A DNA stretch of 16,241 bases from Thermoflexus hugenholtzii JAD2 (GTDB lineage: Bacteria > Chloroflexota > Dehalococcoidia > SHYB01): assembly GCA_945861815.1 (NCBI GenBank), contig CAMAVV010000012.1, forward strand, positions 1-16,241, in the 5' to 3' direction. Position 1 is the first letter of the stretch, and the number at the start of each line of letters is the position of its first letter. Under the pieces are notes generated by a model that saw nothing but the letters and a program-made list of their open reading frames with translations, did not search any database and was not told the DNA's origin. Shown one piece after another: positions 1 to 6,898 of the stretch. The position numbers were made by a program, and so were the translations under genes.

Positions 1-1
1 T

Positions 2-2410
2 CGCCGCCGCCCCGGCATGTACATCGGCAGCACCGATGAGCGGGGCCTCCATCACCTCGTCTACGAAATCGTCGACAACGCCGTCGACGAAGCGATGGCC
101 GGCTTCTGCGACCGCGTCGTCGTCAAGATCGGCAAAGACGCCAGCATCACCGTCAGCGACAACGGCCGCGGCATCCCCATCGATATCCACAAGGCCACCG
201 GCAAAACGGGCCTCGAGCTCGCCCTGACCCAGCTCCACGCCGGCGCGAAGTTCGGCGGCGGCGGCTACAAGGTCTCCGGCGGTCTCCACGGCGTCGGCGC
301 GCACGTCGTCAACGCCCTGGCGGTGAAGTTCCGCGCAGAGGTCCAGCGCGACGGCCGTCACGTCTTCATGGACTTCTCCCGGGGCAAGCCCCAAGGCAAG
401 ATGACCGACCTTCCCCTCACAGGCGCGCGCGGCACCACCATCACCTATATTGCCGACCCGCAGACCTTCAACAACAACGCCGCATACGACTACGAGACTC
501 TCGCCCAGCGCTTCCGCGAGCTCTGCTACCTCAATCGCGGCCTCGAGATTCAGCTTATCGACGAGCGCGACGGCAGAGAGTCCTCCTTCTACTTCGATGG
601 CGGCATCTCCAGCTTCGTCCAGCATCTCAACGCCACGCGCAAGGTCTACAACGAAAAGCCCTTCCACGCCGCCAAGACGATCGAAGGCGCATTCGTCGAG
701 CTGGCCGTCCAGTACAACGATAGCTTCGCCGAAACGCTCCTCGCCTTCGTCAACTGCATCAACACTCGCGACGGTGGGACCCACGTCACCGGCTTCCGCA
801 CCGCCCTCACCCGCGCCATCAACGATTACGCCAGGCGCCAAAAGCTCCTGAAGGACAACGAGCCCGCCCTCTCCGGCGACGACGTCCGCGAAGGGCTGAC
901 CGTCGTCATCAGCATTCGCATCAGCGACCCGCAGTTCGAAGGCCAGACCAAGGGCAAGCTCGGCAACGCCGAAGTGAAGGGCTACGTCGACGCGGTGACC
1001 AACGATAGCTTCTCCGCCTGGCTCAACGAGAATCCTGGCGACGCGCGACGCGTCTTCGAAAAATGTCTCACCGCCGCACGGGCCCGCGAAGCCGCGCGCA
1101 AGGCCCGCGACCTCGTCCAGCGCAAGTCCGCCCTCGAAGCGGGCACGCTCCCCGGCAAGCTGGCCGACTGCTCAGAGCGCGACCCTGCGAAGAGCGAGAT
1201 CTACATCGTCGAGGGCGAATCGGCAGGCGGCTCGGCCAAGATGGGCCGCGACCGCAGCTTCCAGGCTATCCTTCCCCTGAAAGGTAAGATTCTCAACGTC
1301 GAAAAGGCGCGCCTCGATAAGATGCTCGGCCATGAGGAGATCCGCTGTCTCATCACGGCCCTCGGCACCAGCATCGGCGAAACCTTCACCATCGAAAAGC
1401 TGCGCTACCATCGCGTCATCATCATGACAGACGCCGATGTGGACGGCTCCCACATCCGCACGCTCCTCCTCACATTCTTCTTCCGCCACATGCCCGAGCT
1501 TATCGCCAAGGAATATCTCTACATCGCCCAGCCGCCTCTCTTTCGCGTCGCCGTCGGCAAGGACAGCCGCTGGGTCTACAGCGCTCGCGAACGCGACCAG
1601 GTCGTCGTGGACTTTGCGCTGAAGGACCTCTTCGTCACGCCCAAGGGCAAGGTGAAGCCGCCCGCCCCAGAAAAGCCGGCGAAGGGCAAAGCCGCAAAGG
1701 CCCCTGAGGCCGCCGCGCCCCCTCCTGCCCAGGAAGGCCCGCCCGCCGAGGCGATCGCCAACCTGCGCCAAGCCATCGCAGAGCTGGAAGGCAAGGGCTA
1801 CTCCCGCGACTTCCTCTTCGCCCTCCACGGCAAGGCCGGCCTCGATTCCCTCCTGGGCATCAACTTCTCGAAGAAGGAAGACGTCGAGAAGCTGGTAAAG
1901 CTCATCCAGTCGCTGCCGCCCGTGAAAGAAGCGAAACTCCAGGGCGACGATGCAACCACCTACAGCATCGCCATGAAGAACGGCGACGCGCATAGCCCCC
2001 TTCACCCGCTTATCGACGTGAACCTCATGCAGGGCGGCGCGCTCAAGCGCTTCTATGACGCCTACGCCAGCCTCTCGGCCCTCGATGGCGGCGCGCACAC
2101 CGTCCTGCGCAAGGATAAAGAGGTTGGCGAAGTGGCCTCCGTGCAATCCTTCCTCGGCCTCCTCGATACCCTCATCGAAACGGGCATCCGCGGCCTCACC
2201 GTCCAGCGCTACAAGGGCTTAGGCGAGATGAACCCCGAACAGCTCTGGGAGAGCACGATGGACCCCGGCACGCGCACGCTGCTGCGTGTGGGTGTTGAAG
2301 ATGCCATCAAGGCGGAAGAGGTCTTCACGACGCTCATGGGCGAAGAGGTCCAGCCGCGCAAGCAGTTCATCCAAGCCTACGCCAAGCAAGTCAAAAATCT
2401 CGATATATAG
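2..2410 (+). CDS. gyrB: DNA gyrase subunit B, long form (5' end outside window)
   Basis: ATPase subunit of DNA gyrase, which with GyrA introduces negative supercoils. The reading frame is open to the window edge and encodes RRRPGMYIGST, a conserved motif normally about 30 residues into GyrB, so only the N-terminus is missing. Counting the M at 17 as residue 1, GHKL ATPase motifs are EIVDNAVDE (17-25), DNGRGIP (48-54) and GGLHGVGAHVVNAL (88-101). The transducer region follows, then Toprim motifs EGESAGG (399-405) and DADVDGSHI (472-480), and the C-terminal RYKGLGEMNPEQLW (731-744). Between Toprim and this tail, about residues 530-727 form an insert at the same place as the extra DNA-binding domain of E. 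coli-type GyrB. It begins with a Pro/Ala/Lys-rich linker (about 542-577). Short-type GyrB such as that of Bacillus (about 640 residues) lacks this insert. The gene ends at a TAG followed by a hairpin terminator. Identity is certain. Confidence 0.98.
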   Translation, partial: RRRPGMYIGSTDERGLHHLVYEIVDNAVDEAMAGFCDRVVVKIGKDASITVSDNGRGIPIDIHKATGKTGLELALTQLHAGAKFGGGGYKVSGGLHGVGAHVVNALAVKFRAEVQRDGRHVFMDFSRGKPQGKMTDLPLTGARGTTITYIADPQTFNNNAAYDYETLAQRFRELCYLNRGLEIQLIDERDGRESSFYFDGGISSFVQHLNATRKVYNEKPFHAAKTIEGAFVELAVQYNDSFAETLLAFVNCINTRDGGTHVTGFRTALTRAINDYARRQKLLKDNEPALSGDDVREGLTVVISIRISDPQFEGQTKGKLGNAEVKGYVDAVTNDSFSAWLNENPGDARRVFEKCLTAARAREAARKARDLVQRKSALEAGTLPGKLADCSERDPAKSEIYIVEGESAGGSAKMGRDRSFQAILPLKGKILNVEKARLDKMLGHEEIRCLITALGTSIGETFTIEKLRYHRVIIMTDADVDGSHIRTLLLTFFFRHMPELIAKEYLYIAQPPLFRVAVGKDSRWVYSARERDQVVVDFALKDLFVTPKGKVKPPAPEKPAKGKAAKAPEAAAPPPAQEGPPAEAIANLRQAIAELEGKGYSRDFLFALHGKAGLDSLLGINFSKKEDVEKLVKLIQSLPPVKEAKLQGDDATTYSIAMKNGDAHSPLHPLIDVNLMQGGALKRFYDAYASLSALDGGAHTVLRKDKEVGEVASVQSFLGLLDTLIETGIRGLTVQRYKGLGEMNPEQLWESTMDPGTRTLLRVGVEDAIKAEEVFTTLMGEEVQPRKQFIQAYAKQVKNLDI

Positions 2411-2451
2411 CGTTTGGCGGACGTAAGGGCGAGCCTACAACAATACAAATA

Positions 2452-2484
2452 AAAAGCCCTCCGGTTCAGAACCGGAGGGCTTTT
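2452..2484. terminator. Bidirectional rho-independent terminator between gyrB and pyrE
   Basis: Perfect 15-bp inverted repeat: left arm 2452-2466, 3-nt loop CAG, right arm 2470-2484. The stem is GC-rich (GCCCTCCGG) and ends in A/T tracts on both sides, so an RNA read from either strand forms a hairpin ending in a U run. It lies 41 nt after the gyrB stop and 40 nt beyond the pyrE stop on the other strand, as expected for a shared terminator of convergent genes. Confidence 0.93.
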
Positions 2485-2524
2485 GCATTCCCTGCATTAT
2501 CGCACTGCTCCCTGCTCCTCGAAC

Positions 2525-3094
2525 CTAATCTATATTCCCTTTGCTATCTGCCTTGAAGAGCGCCGCCACGTCATAGCCCTTGCTGCGAAGCATCTCGCTG
2601 CCGCCCTGCTGGCGGTCCACGATCACGATCACCTTGGCCACCTTGCAGCCGGCCTCCTCCACCGCCTCGATCGCCTTCAGCAACGAGCCGCCCGTCGTCA
2701 TCGTGTCGTCCACCATGGCAACGCGCGCGCCTTTTTTCGCCGGCAGGTTCCCCTCGATAAGCTGGCCTGTGCCGTGGGCTTTTTTCTCCGAGCGCACGTA
2801 GAAGCCCGGCAGTGGCCGGTGGCGCGTATACGACGCGACCTGTGTGGCAGTGACGATGGGCAGCGCCGCTGTGGCAGGCCCGCCGACCGCCTCTATCTTG
2901 TCCTCATGCAACAGCTCTTCCACCAGCGCGCCGATGAGCGCTGCGCCCTCGGCATCGGTTGTCACCTTGCGCCCATCGAAGTAATAGCTGCTCTTTGCGC
3001 CGGAGGAGAGGGTGAAATCGCCGCGCAAGACGGCCTTCGTCTCCTCAAGCTCTTTCAGGCGCATCAGGCGCGGGTCGTTGGGGTCAAGAGGCAT
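2525..3094 (-). CDS. pyrE: Orotate phosphoribosyltransferase
   Basis: Transfers the phosphoribosyl group of PRPP to orotate to make OMP in de novo pyrimidine synthesis; cytoplasmic. The 189-residue product has the OPRT substrate region SGAKSSYYFDGRK (31-43), the mobile-loop motif RSEKKAHGTG (101-110) and the PRPP-binding loop VAMVDDTMTTGGS (126-138, two acidic residues followed by TTG). An in-frame start at 3124 would add ten residues. I chose ATG 3092-3094 because GGAGG (complement of 3099-3103) lies 4 nt upstream, an excellent ribosome binding site. It is the last gene of an apparent obgE-nadD-pyrE block and ends at the shared terminator. No other pyrimidine gene and no attenuator hairpin is visible nearby. 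Confidence 0.96.
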   Translation of the reverse strand: MPLDPNDPRLMRLKELEETKAVLRGDFTLSSGAKSSYYFDGRKVTTDAEGAALIGALVEELLHEDKIEAVGGPATAALPIVTATQVASYTRHRPLPGFYVRSEKKAHGTGQLIEGNLPAKKGARVAMVDDTMTTGGSLLKAIEAVEEAGCKVAKVIVIVDRQQGGSEMLRSKGYDVAALFKADSKGNID

Positions 3095-3156
3095 TCTTCC
3101 TCCCTGGCTGCCGTCAGCATACACCCCCGAAACATCGGGGTGAAGAGACCTCTGGC

Positions 3157-3765
3157 TTACGTTTTTTTGTACAGACTGCGGGTTGCAATATATTCCGCCA
3201 CCGCATTCGGCACGAGCCTCGCGATGGGTTTGCCTTCGGCCACGCGCTTCCTGATCTCCGTCGCGCTAATGTCTATGTCTGTCATCTCGATGAGGGTGAT
3301 CTTTTTGCTCGCGCCAGGGAAGGCCTTTTCGATAGTGCGCAGTGCAGCCTTGGTGGGATACCCAGGCCGAGCCAGGACGGCGAGGGTGCACGCTTTCAGC
3401 AGGCCCTTGCCGTTGCGCCATGCAGGGAGGCCGGCAAGGGAGTCCATGCCCATGATGAAAAATAGCTCGCACTGCGCGCCACGCAGCTTTTGGATATCAC
3501 GGACGCTGTCCACGGCATACGACGGCCCCGGACGGTCGATGTCTACGGTGGAGAGGCTGAATCGCGGATGGCTCTTTAGCGCAAGGCGCACCATGGCGAG
3601 GCGGTCTTTGATCGGCGCAAGTTCCCCTGCATCTTTCATCCAGGGGCGCGCCGCCGCAACAAATATAACTTCATCGAGGGAGAGCCTTTTGCGGGCCTCC
3701 TCGGCAATCGCGAGATGGCCGCGATGCACCGGGTTAAAGGTGCCGCCTAAGATGCCGCAGCGCAT
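3157..3765 (-). CDS. nadD: Nicotinate-nucleotide adenylyltransferase
   Basis: Adenylates nicotinate mononucleotide to deamido-NAD in NAD synthesis. The 202-residue product begins with the nucleotidyltransferase signature GGTFNPVHRGH (7-17). It continues with DRPGPSYAVDS (77-87), FIMGMDSLAGLPAWRN (103-118) and the C-terminal phosphate-binding motif ISATEIR (166-172), in the usual NadD order and at the usual length. It lies 37 nt downstream of obgE on the same strand, and an obgE-nadD order is common in bacteria, so co-transcription is likely. The ribosome binding site is weak: GAAGG about 11 nt before the ATG. The pyrE start lies 62 nt beyond its stop. Confidence 0.96.
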   Translation of the reverse strand: MRCGILGGTFNPVHRGHLAIAEEARKRLSLDEVIFVAAARPWMKDAGELAPIKDRLAMVRLALKSHPRFSLSTVDIDRPGPSYAVDSVRDIQKLRGAQCELFFIMGMDSLAGLPAWRNGKGLLKACTLAVLARPGYPTKAALRTIEKAFPGASKKITLIEMTDIDISATEIRKRVAEGKPIARLVPNAVAEYIATRSLYKKT

Positions 3766-3802
3766 CGGTCTACAGCCTTCGCTACGCGTAGGATGACAAG
3801 CT

Positions 3803-5077
3803 CTACCATTCTAGTTCCTGGTCGCCGAAGCGCACTTTGTCGCCGAGATCGACGCCAAGCTCTTCAAGGGCCCTGCTGACGCCTAGGCGGTCAAGGTGGA
3901 CCTTTGCCTGCACACGGCCTGCCCAGTGCCGCAAGTCGCTGCCAAGGACAAGTCTGACCGCACGCGGGTCGTCCACCACAAAGACCTCTCCCTCTTTGTG
4001 CACCTTCGGTCGCCATGGTTCGGCCTCGATGATGACTGCCTCTTCTCCGGGCTTTTCCTCTTTTGCCCGCTCCAGCTCTGCCGCCCGTACTTCCGCGGCC
4101 TTCTGGGCGGCCACTTCCATCAACTGCTTCACGCCGACCTGCGCCGCGGCAGAGATGAAAAAGACCTCGGCGGCAAATGGGCGAAGGGCTTTCCGAATTT
4201 CCTTTCGCTTCGCATCCACCTCCGGCATATCCACTTTGTTAACCACGAGTATCTGCGGTTTGTTCTGAAGGCCTGCTCCATACTCGCGAAGCTCTTCGTT
4301 GATTTCGCGCACCGCCTCTGCGATGTCCTCCGCCGCGCCATCCACAAGGTGGATCAGGAGGCGCGTTCGCGTTGCATGGCGCAGAAATTCGTGGCCTAGG
4401 CCAGCGCCTTCGTGCGCGCCTTTGATGAGCCCCGGTATCTCAGCCAGGACGAAGGTGGTCCAGCCCACGTTGACGACGCCCAACATAGGCTCCAGCGTTG
4501 TGAAGGGATATGGGGCGATTTTTGGCAGGGCTTTTGTGGCGGCAGCGAGCAGCGTTGACTTGCCTGCATTCGGCTTGCCGATGATTCCCACGTCTGCCAA
4601 GAGCTTCAGTTCGAGTTTGTAGCGCGTCTCTTCTCCAGGCTCTCCCCTCTCGGCAATGTAAGGAACTTGCTGTGTGGGTGTCGCATAGGTGGCATTCCCG
4701 CGTCCTCCCTTACCGCCTCGCGCCACCCTGATTTGCTGGCCTTCTTCCAGTAATTCCCCAAACTTCTCTTCCTTTTTCCCCGGACGTATCTTCCAAACCA
4801 CCGTCCCTAAGGGGACTTCGATGATTCGGTCATCTCCCGCCTTCCCAAACTTGTTTCTTCCCTGGCCTGCCGCTCCGGATTCTGCACGGAACTCCCGCGT
4901 GTGGCGGAAGGCTCTTAGCGTTGCCTCTTGAGCAGAAGCTGTGAGAAAGACACTTCCTCCTCGGCCACCATCTCCCCCATCGGGACCACCTTTGGGTATG
5001 TTTTTTTCTCGCCGGAAACTTACGCAGCCGTTGCCGCCTGCGCCCGCAGACACGATGATTTCAACGATGTCTATCAT
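3803..5077 (-). CDS. obgE: Obg family GTPase (CgtA)
   Basis: Essential GTPase acting in 50S ribosome assembly and in coupling growth and stress to replication. The 424-residue protein has the three-domain Obg layout. A Gly-rich N-terminal Obg fold spans about 1-157 (GPDGGDGGRGG at 31-41, GGKGGRGNA at 121-129). The G domain has G1 GKPNAGKST (167-175), G2 PFTT (191-194), G3 EIPG (213-216), G4 NKVD (280-283) and G5 SAA (309-311). A C-terminal OCT domain covers about 352-424. The G3 motif starts with Glu where most GTPases have Asp. Between the G and OCT domains is a charged Ala/Glu/Lys linker (about 322-348). ATG 5075-5077 is preceded by AGGA (complement of 5079-5082 region). It is the first gene of the leftward block with nadD and pyrE, and is separated from dnaA by the proposed origin. 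Confidence 0.97.
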   Translation of the reverse strand: MIDIVEIIVSAGAGGNGCVSFRREKNIPKGGPDGGDGGRGGSVFLTASAQEATLRAFRHTREFRAESGAAGQGRNKFGKAGDDRIIEVPLGTVVWKIRPGKKEEKFGELLEEGQQIRVARGGKGGRGNATYATPTQQVPYIAERGEPGEETRYKLELKLLADVGIIGKPNAGKSTLLAAATKALPKIAPYPFTTLEPMLGVVNVGWTTFVLAEIPGLIKGAHEGAGLGHEFLRHATRTRLLIHLVDGAAEDIAEAVREINEELREYGAGLQNKPQILVVNKVDMPEVDAKRKEIRKALRPFAAEVFFISAAAQVGVKQLMEVAAQKAAEVRAAELERAKEEKPGEEAVIIEAEPWRPKVHKEGEVFVVDDPRAVRLVLGSDLRHWAGRVQAKVHLDRLGVSRALEELGVDLGDKVRFGDQELEW

Positions 5078-5113
5078 AGGTTCCTACTTAAAGAAGCTAA
5101 GTATCTCTATAGG

Positions 5114-5131
5114 TAATACTAATAGTAATAA
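5114..5131 (+). repeat. Six tandem TAN trinucleotides, DnaA-trio-like
   Basis: The plus strand reads TAA TAC TAA TAG TAA TAA without interruption. DnaA-trios, described in Bacillus subtilis, are repeats of 3'-(G/A)AT-5', that is 5'-TA(G/A)-3', and serve for DnaA loading on single strands at the unwinding site. Five of the six triplets fit. The 5'-to-3' direction points towards the DnaA boxes at 5289-5318, as in the known arrangement, but the distance of about 157 bp is longer than in B. subtilis. Confidence 0.4.
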
Positions 5132-5150
5132 GGATGTGCGGAATGTGGCT

Positions 5151-5156
5151 ATTATA
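5151..5156 (-). promoter_or_regulatory. Candidate -10 box for obgE-nadD-pyrE
   Basis: On the minus strand 5156-5151 reads TATAAT, a perfect -10 hexamer, about 73 nt upstream of the obgE ATG. It lies in a perfect inverted repeat GGCTAT-T-ATAGCC (5147-5159). No good -35 hexamer is seen at 16-18 bp spacing, so the assignment rests on the -10 alone. The site lies inside the AT-rich part of the origin candidate. Confidence 0.4.
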
Positions 5157-5272
5157 GCCTGACCTCTGGAGAAACTCCTGGGTACTGTGTGCAGGACTTG
5201 TTACAGGAGTGAGCGTAACAGAAGTGTTCTGCAGCGGGACGAAGGGATAACGTCGGAAGACCCTACGGAAAC

Positions 5273-5318
5273 GCACAAAGAAGGGAGGTTATGCACAAAG
5301 AAGTGCCACTTACGCACA
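5273..5318 (+). repeat. Phased GCACA repeats including DnaA boxes
   Basis: GCACAAAGAAG occurs twice exactly (5273-5283 and 5293-5303), 20 bp apart. A third GCACA follows at 5314, 21 bp further on. The second copy is part of a perfect DnaA box TTATGCACA (5289-5297; consensus TTATNCACA) and the third is part of TTACGCACA (5310-5318, one mismatch). The spacing of about two helical turns places all three on one face of the DNA. The last box ends 10 bp from the dnaA stop codon. Confidence 0.65.
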
Positions 5319-5328
5319 GCCGCATATG

Positions 5329-6705
5329 TTAGGCGGAGTGGCTTCTGCGGCGGTCAAGACTGTCCCGTACCTCGCCCAACTGTTTGCGCAACTCGGCGTC
5401 AAGGTTTAGCTCGTAGGCGATTTTATCGTGGGCGCGAAGGACGGTGCTGTGCCCGCGTTCGCCCAACAGCTGGCCGATCTCAGCGAGGGAGCGCGAGGTG
5501 TCCTCGCGGAGAAGGTAGGCGGCGACTTGCCGTGCGTGAGCGATATTTTTCTTTCGTGTCTTCGCGCGAAGGTCGTCGGACGTGAGGCCGAAGTATGCCG
5601 CCACGGTCTCCACGATTTCCTGGGGGTTCGCAGTCGCAGGGCGCTTGGCCATCGTAGGCAGATCGGCGATGGCCTGGGAGGCAAGGTCGAGGGTGAGGGG
5701 CTGGTTCGTGAGCTGTGACATCGCGAGGAGGCGGTTGAAGGCGCCCTCGATCTCGCGGATGTTCCGGGGAACCTTGTGCGCGATGAAGTCGACGACGTCC
5801 TGGGGAACCGCGACCTGCATCTGCTGGGCCTTCTTGGTGAGGATCGCCATCCGCGTCTCCAGGTCAGGCGGAAGAATCTCGGCGCGAAGGCCGCCCTCGA
5901 GGCGCGAGAGGAAACGATCCTCAAGCAAGGGAAGCGAACGCGGCAGGGCGTCGCTGGAGATGACGATTTGCTTGCTGGCGAGATGCAAGTCGTTGAAGGT
6001 ATGAAAGAATGTTTCGCGGGAGTGCTCTTTGCCTGCGATGAACTGGATGTCGTCGATCAGGAGGACATCGATGTTGCGATACTTTGCGCGGAACTCTTCA
6101 ACGCGCCCTTCGCGAAGGGCTGAGACGAAGTCGTTGGTGAACTGTTCGGCGCTGACGTAGAGATATTGCAGACCCTTCGCCTTCACGTGATGGGCGATGG
6201 CGTGTAATAGGTGCGTTTTCCCCAGGCCGCCGCCCGAATGAAGGACAAGCGGGTTGTAGCTATGCCCGGGATTCTCCGCGACGGCGACCGCGGCGGCATG
6301 GGCGAAGCGATTCGATTTGCCGACGACAAAACTGTCAAACGTATACCTGTTGTTGAGGCCATTGCCGAGGGGACGGGCGCGGTCGCGCACCGGCTCCGCA
6401 GCAGTCTGCGCGCGCAACGACAAAGCATTGTCTCCACGCGCTACGCCATCGGCTTGGGAAACCGTGTAGGCAATCACAATCTCTCGCTGGAGGATTGCCT
6501 TGAGGGTCTTGTGGATGATGGGCGTCATCCGCTTCTCAAGACATTCCGCCACGAAAGCGGAGGGAACGCCTATGGTGAAGACGTCCCCGCTATGATCCAG
6601 TCCTACCGTGTCCTTCAGCCAGGTGTCGTAGTTGTGCCGTGTGACTTCGAGTTGGAGGCGCCCGAGGGCGGTCTCCCAAGCCTCGCGAGGCAGCCGCACA
6701 ATCAC
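5329..6705 (-). CDS. dnaA: Chromosomal replication initiator DnaA
   Basis: AAA+ ATPase that binds DnaA boxes, opens oriC and loads helicase. From the chosen start it has 458 residues: domain I (about 7-80), a short linker (domain II), AAA+ domain (about 120-330) and a C-terminal DNA-binding domain IV (about 355-458). Visible are Walker A SGGGLGKT (157-164, first Gly replaced by Ser), Walker B LLIDD (215-219), LEDRFLSRLEGGL (261-273) and the signature ARQVAAYLLRE...GERGHSTV (391-422). In the last, RGHST replaces the usual RDHTT. An in-frame TTG at 6717 would give 462 residues. I chose GTG 6703-6705 because GGAG (complement of 6712-6715) lies 6 nt before it, while nothing precedes the TTG. dnaN is not adjacent. 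If the origin is at 5078-5328, dnaA is transcribed towards it. Confidence 0.97.
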   Translation of the reverse strand: MIVRLPREAWETALGRLQLEVTRHNYDTWLKDTVGLDHSGDVFTIGVPSAFVAECLEKRMTPIIHKTLKAILQREIVIAYTVSQADGVARGDNALSLRAQTAAEPVRDRARPLGNGLNNRYTFDSFVVGKSNRFAHAAAVAVAENPGHSYNPLVLHSGGGLGKTHLLHAIAHHVKAKGLQYLYVSAEQFTNDFVSALREGRVEEFRAKYRNIDVLLIDDIQFIAGKEHSRETFFHTFNDLHLASKQIVISSDALPRSLPLLEDRFLSRLEGGLRAEILPPDLETRMAILTKKAQQMQVAVPQDVVDFIAHKVPRNIREIEGAFNRLLAMSQLTNQPLTLDLASQAIADLPTMAKRPATANPQEIVETVAAYFGLTSDDLRAKTRKKNIAHARQVAAYLLREDTSRSLAEIGQLLGERGHSTVLRAHDKIAYELNLDAELRKQLGEVRDSLDRRRSHSA

Positions 6706-6749
6706 GAAAAACTCCAAATAAAACGAGGGGAGTGATAAGTCCGAGGGAA

Positions 6750-6778
6750 AAGGTACAGCAGCAATCGCATGGGGTCAA
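6750..6778 (-). promoter_or_regulatory. Candidate dnaA promoter
   Basis: Minus strand: -35 TTGACC (complement of 6773-6778, five of six consensus bases), a 17-bp spacer, then -10 TACCTT (complement of 6750-6755, three of six). Transcription would start near 6743, giving a leader of about 38 nt before the GTG start. The -35 is good and the -10 is poor, so confidence is modest. Confidence 0.4.
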
Positions 6779-6833
6779 TACTTCCTGCAACCAATTTGCG
6801 CCCAATCTTTTCACCCTTGCAAAACAGCTAACA

Positions 6834-6851
6834 AAATGCACACGTTGCACA
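6834..6851 (+). promoter_or_regulatory. Paired TGCACA sites upstream of dnaA (possible DnaA autoregulation)
   Basis: AAATGCACA (6834-6842) differs from the DnaA box TTATNCACA at two positions. A second TGCACA follows at 6846-6851. They lie upstream of the proposed dnaA promoter and about 50 bp upstream of the fmt -35 box. DnaA commonly represses its own gene through nearby boxes; here the matches are weak. The rest of the dnaA-fmt gap (6706-6936) holds the two promoters and nothing else I recognise. Confidence 0.3.
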
Positions 6852-6898
6852 TGCGCGCAGATTTCATGAAGGTGAACGACAACGCGAATGGAAATCGA

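Larger units (their letters stand above)
5078..5328. other. Candidate replication origin (oriC) between obgE and dnaA
   Basis: This 251-bp gap has no plausible gene. Its left part (5081-5160) is 66% A+T by hand count, far above the rest of the window, and includes six consecutive TAN triplets (5114-5131). Its right part has a perfect DnaA box TTATGCACA (5289-5297), a one-mismatch box TTACGCACA (5310-5318) and a third GCACA at 5273. GC skew of the plus strand is negative in obgE (3901-4140: 55 G, 96 C) and positive in dnaA (5401-5640: 87 G, 62 C), although both are minus-strand genes. Proximity to dnaA and gyrB is typical of bacterial origins. A short imperfect hairpin lies at 5191-5232. Function is inferred; the boxes and the skew are observed. 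Confidence 0.6.

Noticed and set aside
3122..3142. Hairpin between nadD and pyrE as a terminator or attenuator
   Set aside because: The stem (CACCCC/GGGGTG with one bulge) has no T run on the minus strand and is short; it may be chance in GC-rich DNA.
3782..3791. 10-bp palindrome CTACGCGTAG between obgE and nadD
   Set aside because: Short perfect palindromes of this size are expected by chance; no promoter or second copy is associated with it.
2483..3796. Long plus-strand open frame opposite pyrE and nadD (437 codons)
   Set aside because: It lies wholly antisense to two well-recognised genes and runs into the terminator; the translation is rich in His/Arg/Ala with no known motif. Such frames are expected opposite high-GC genes.
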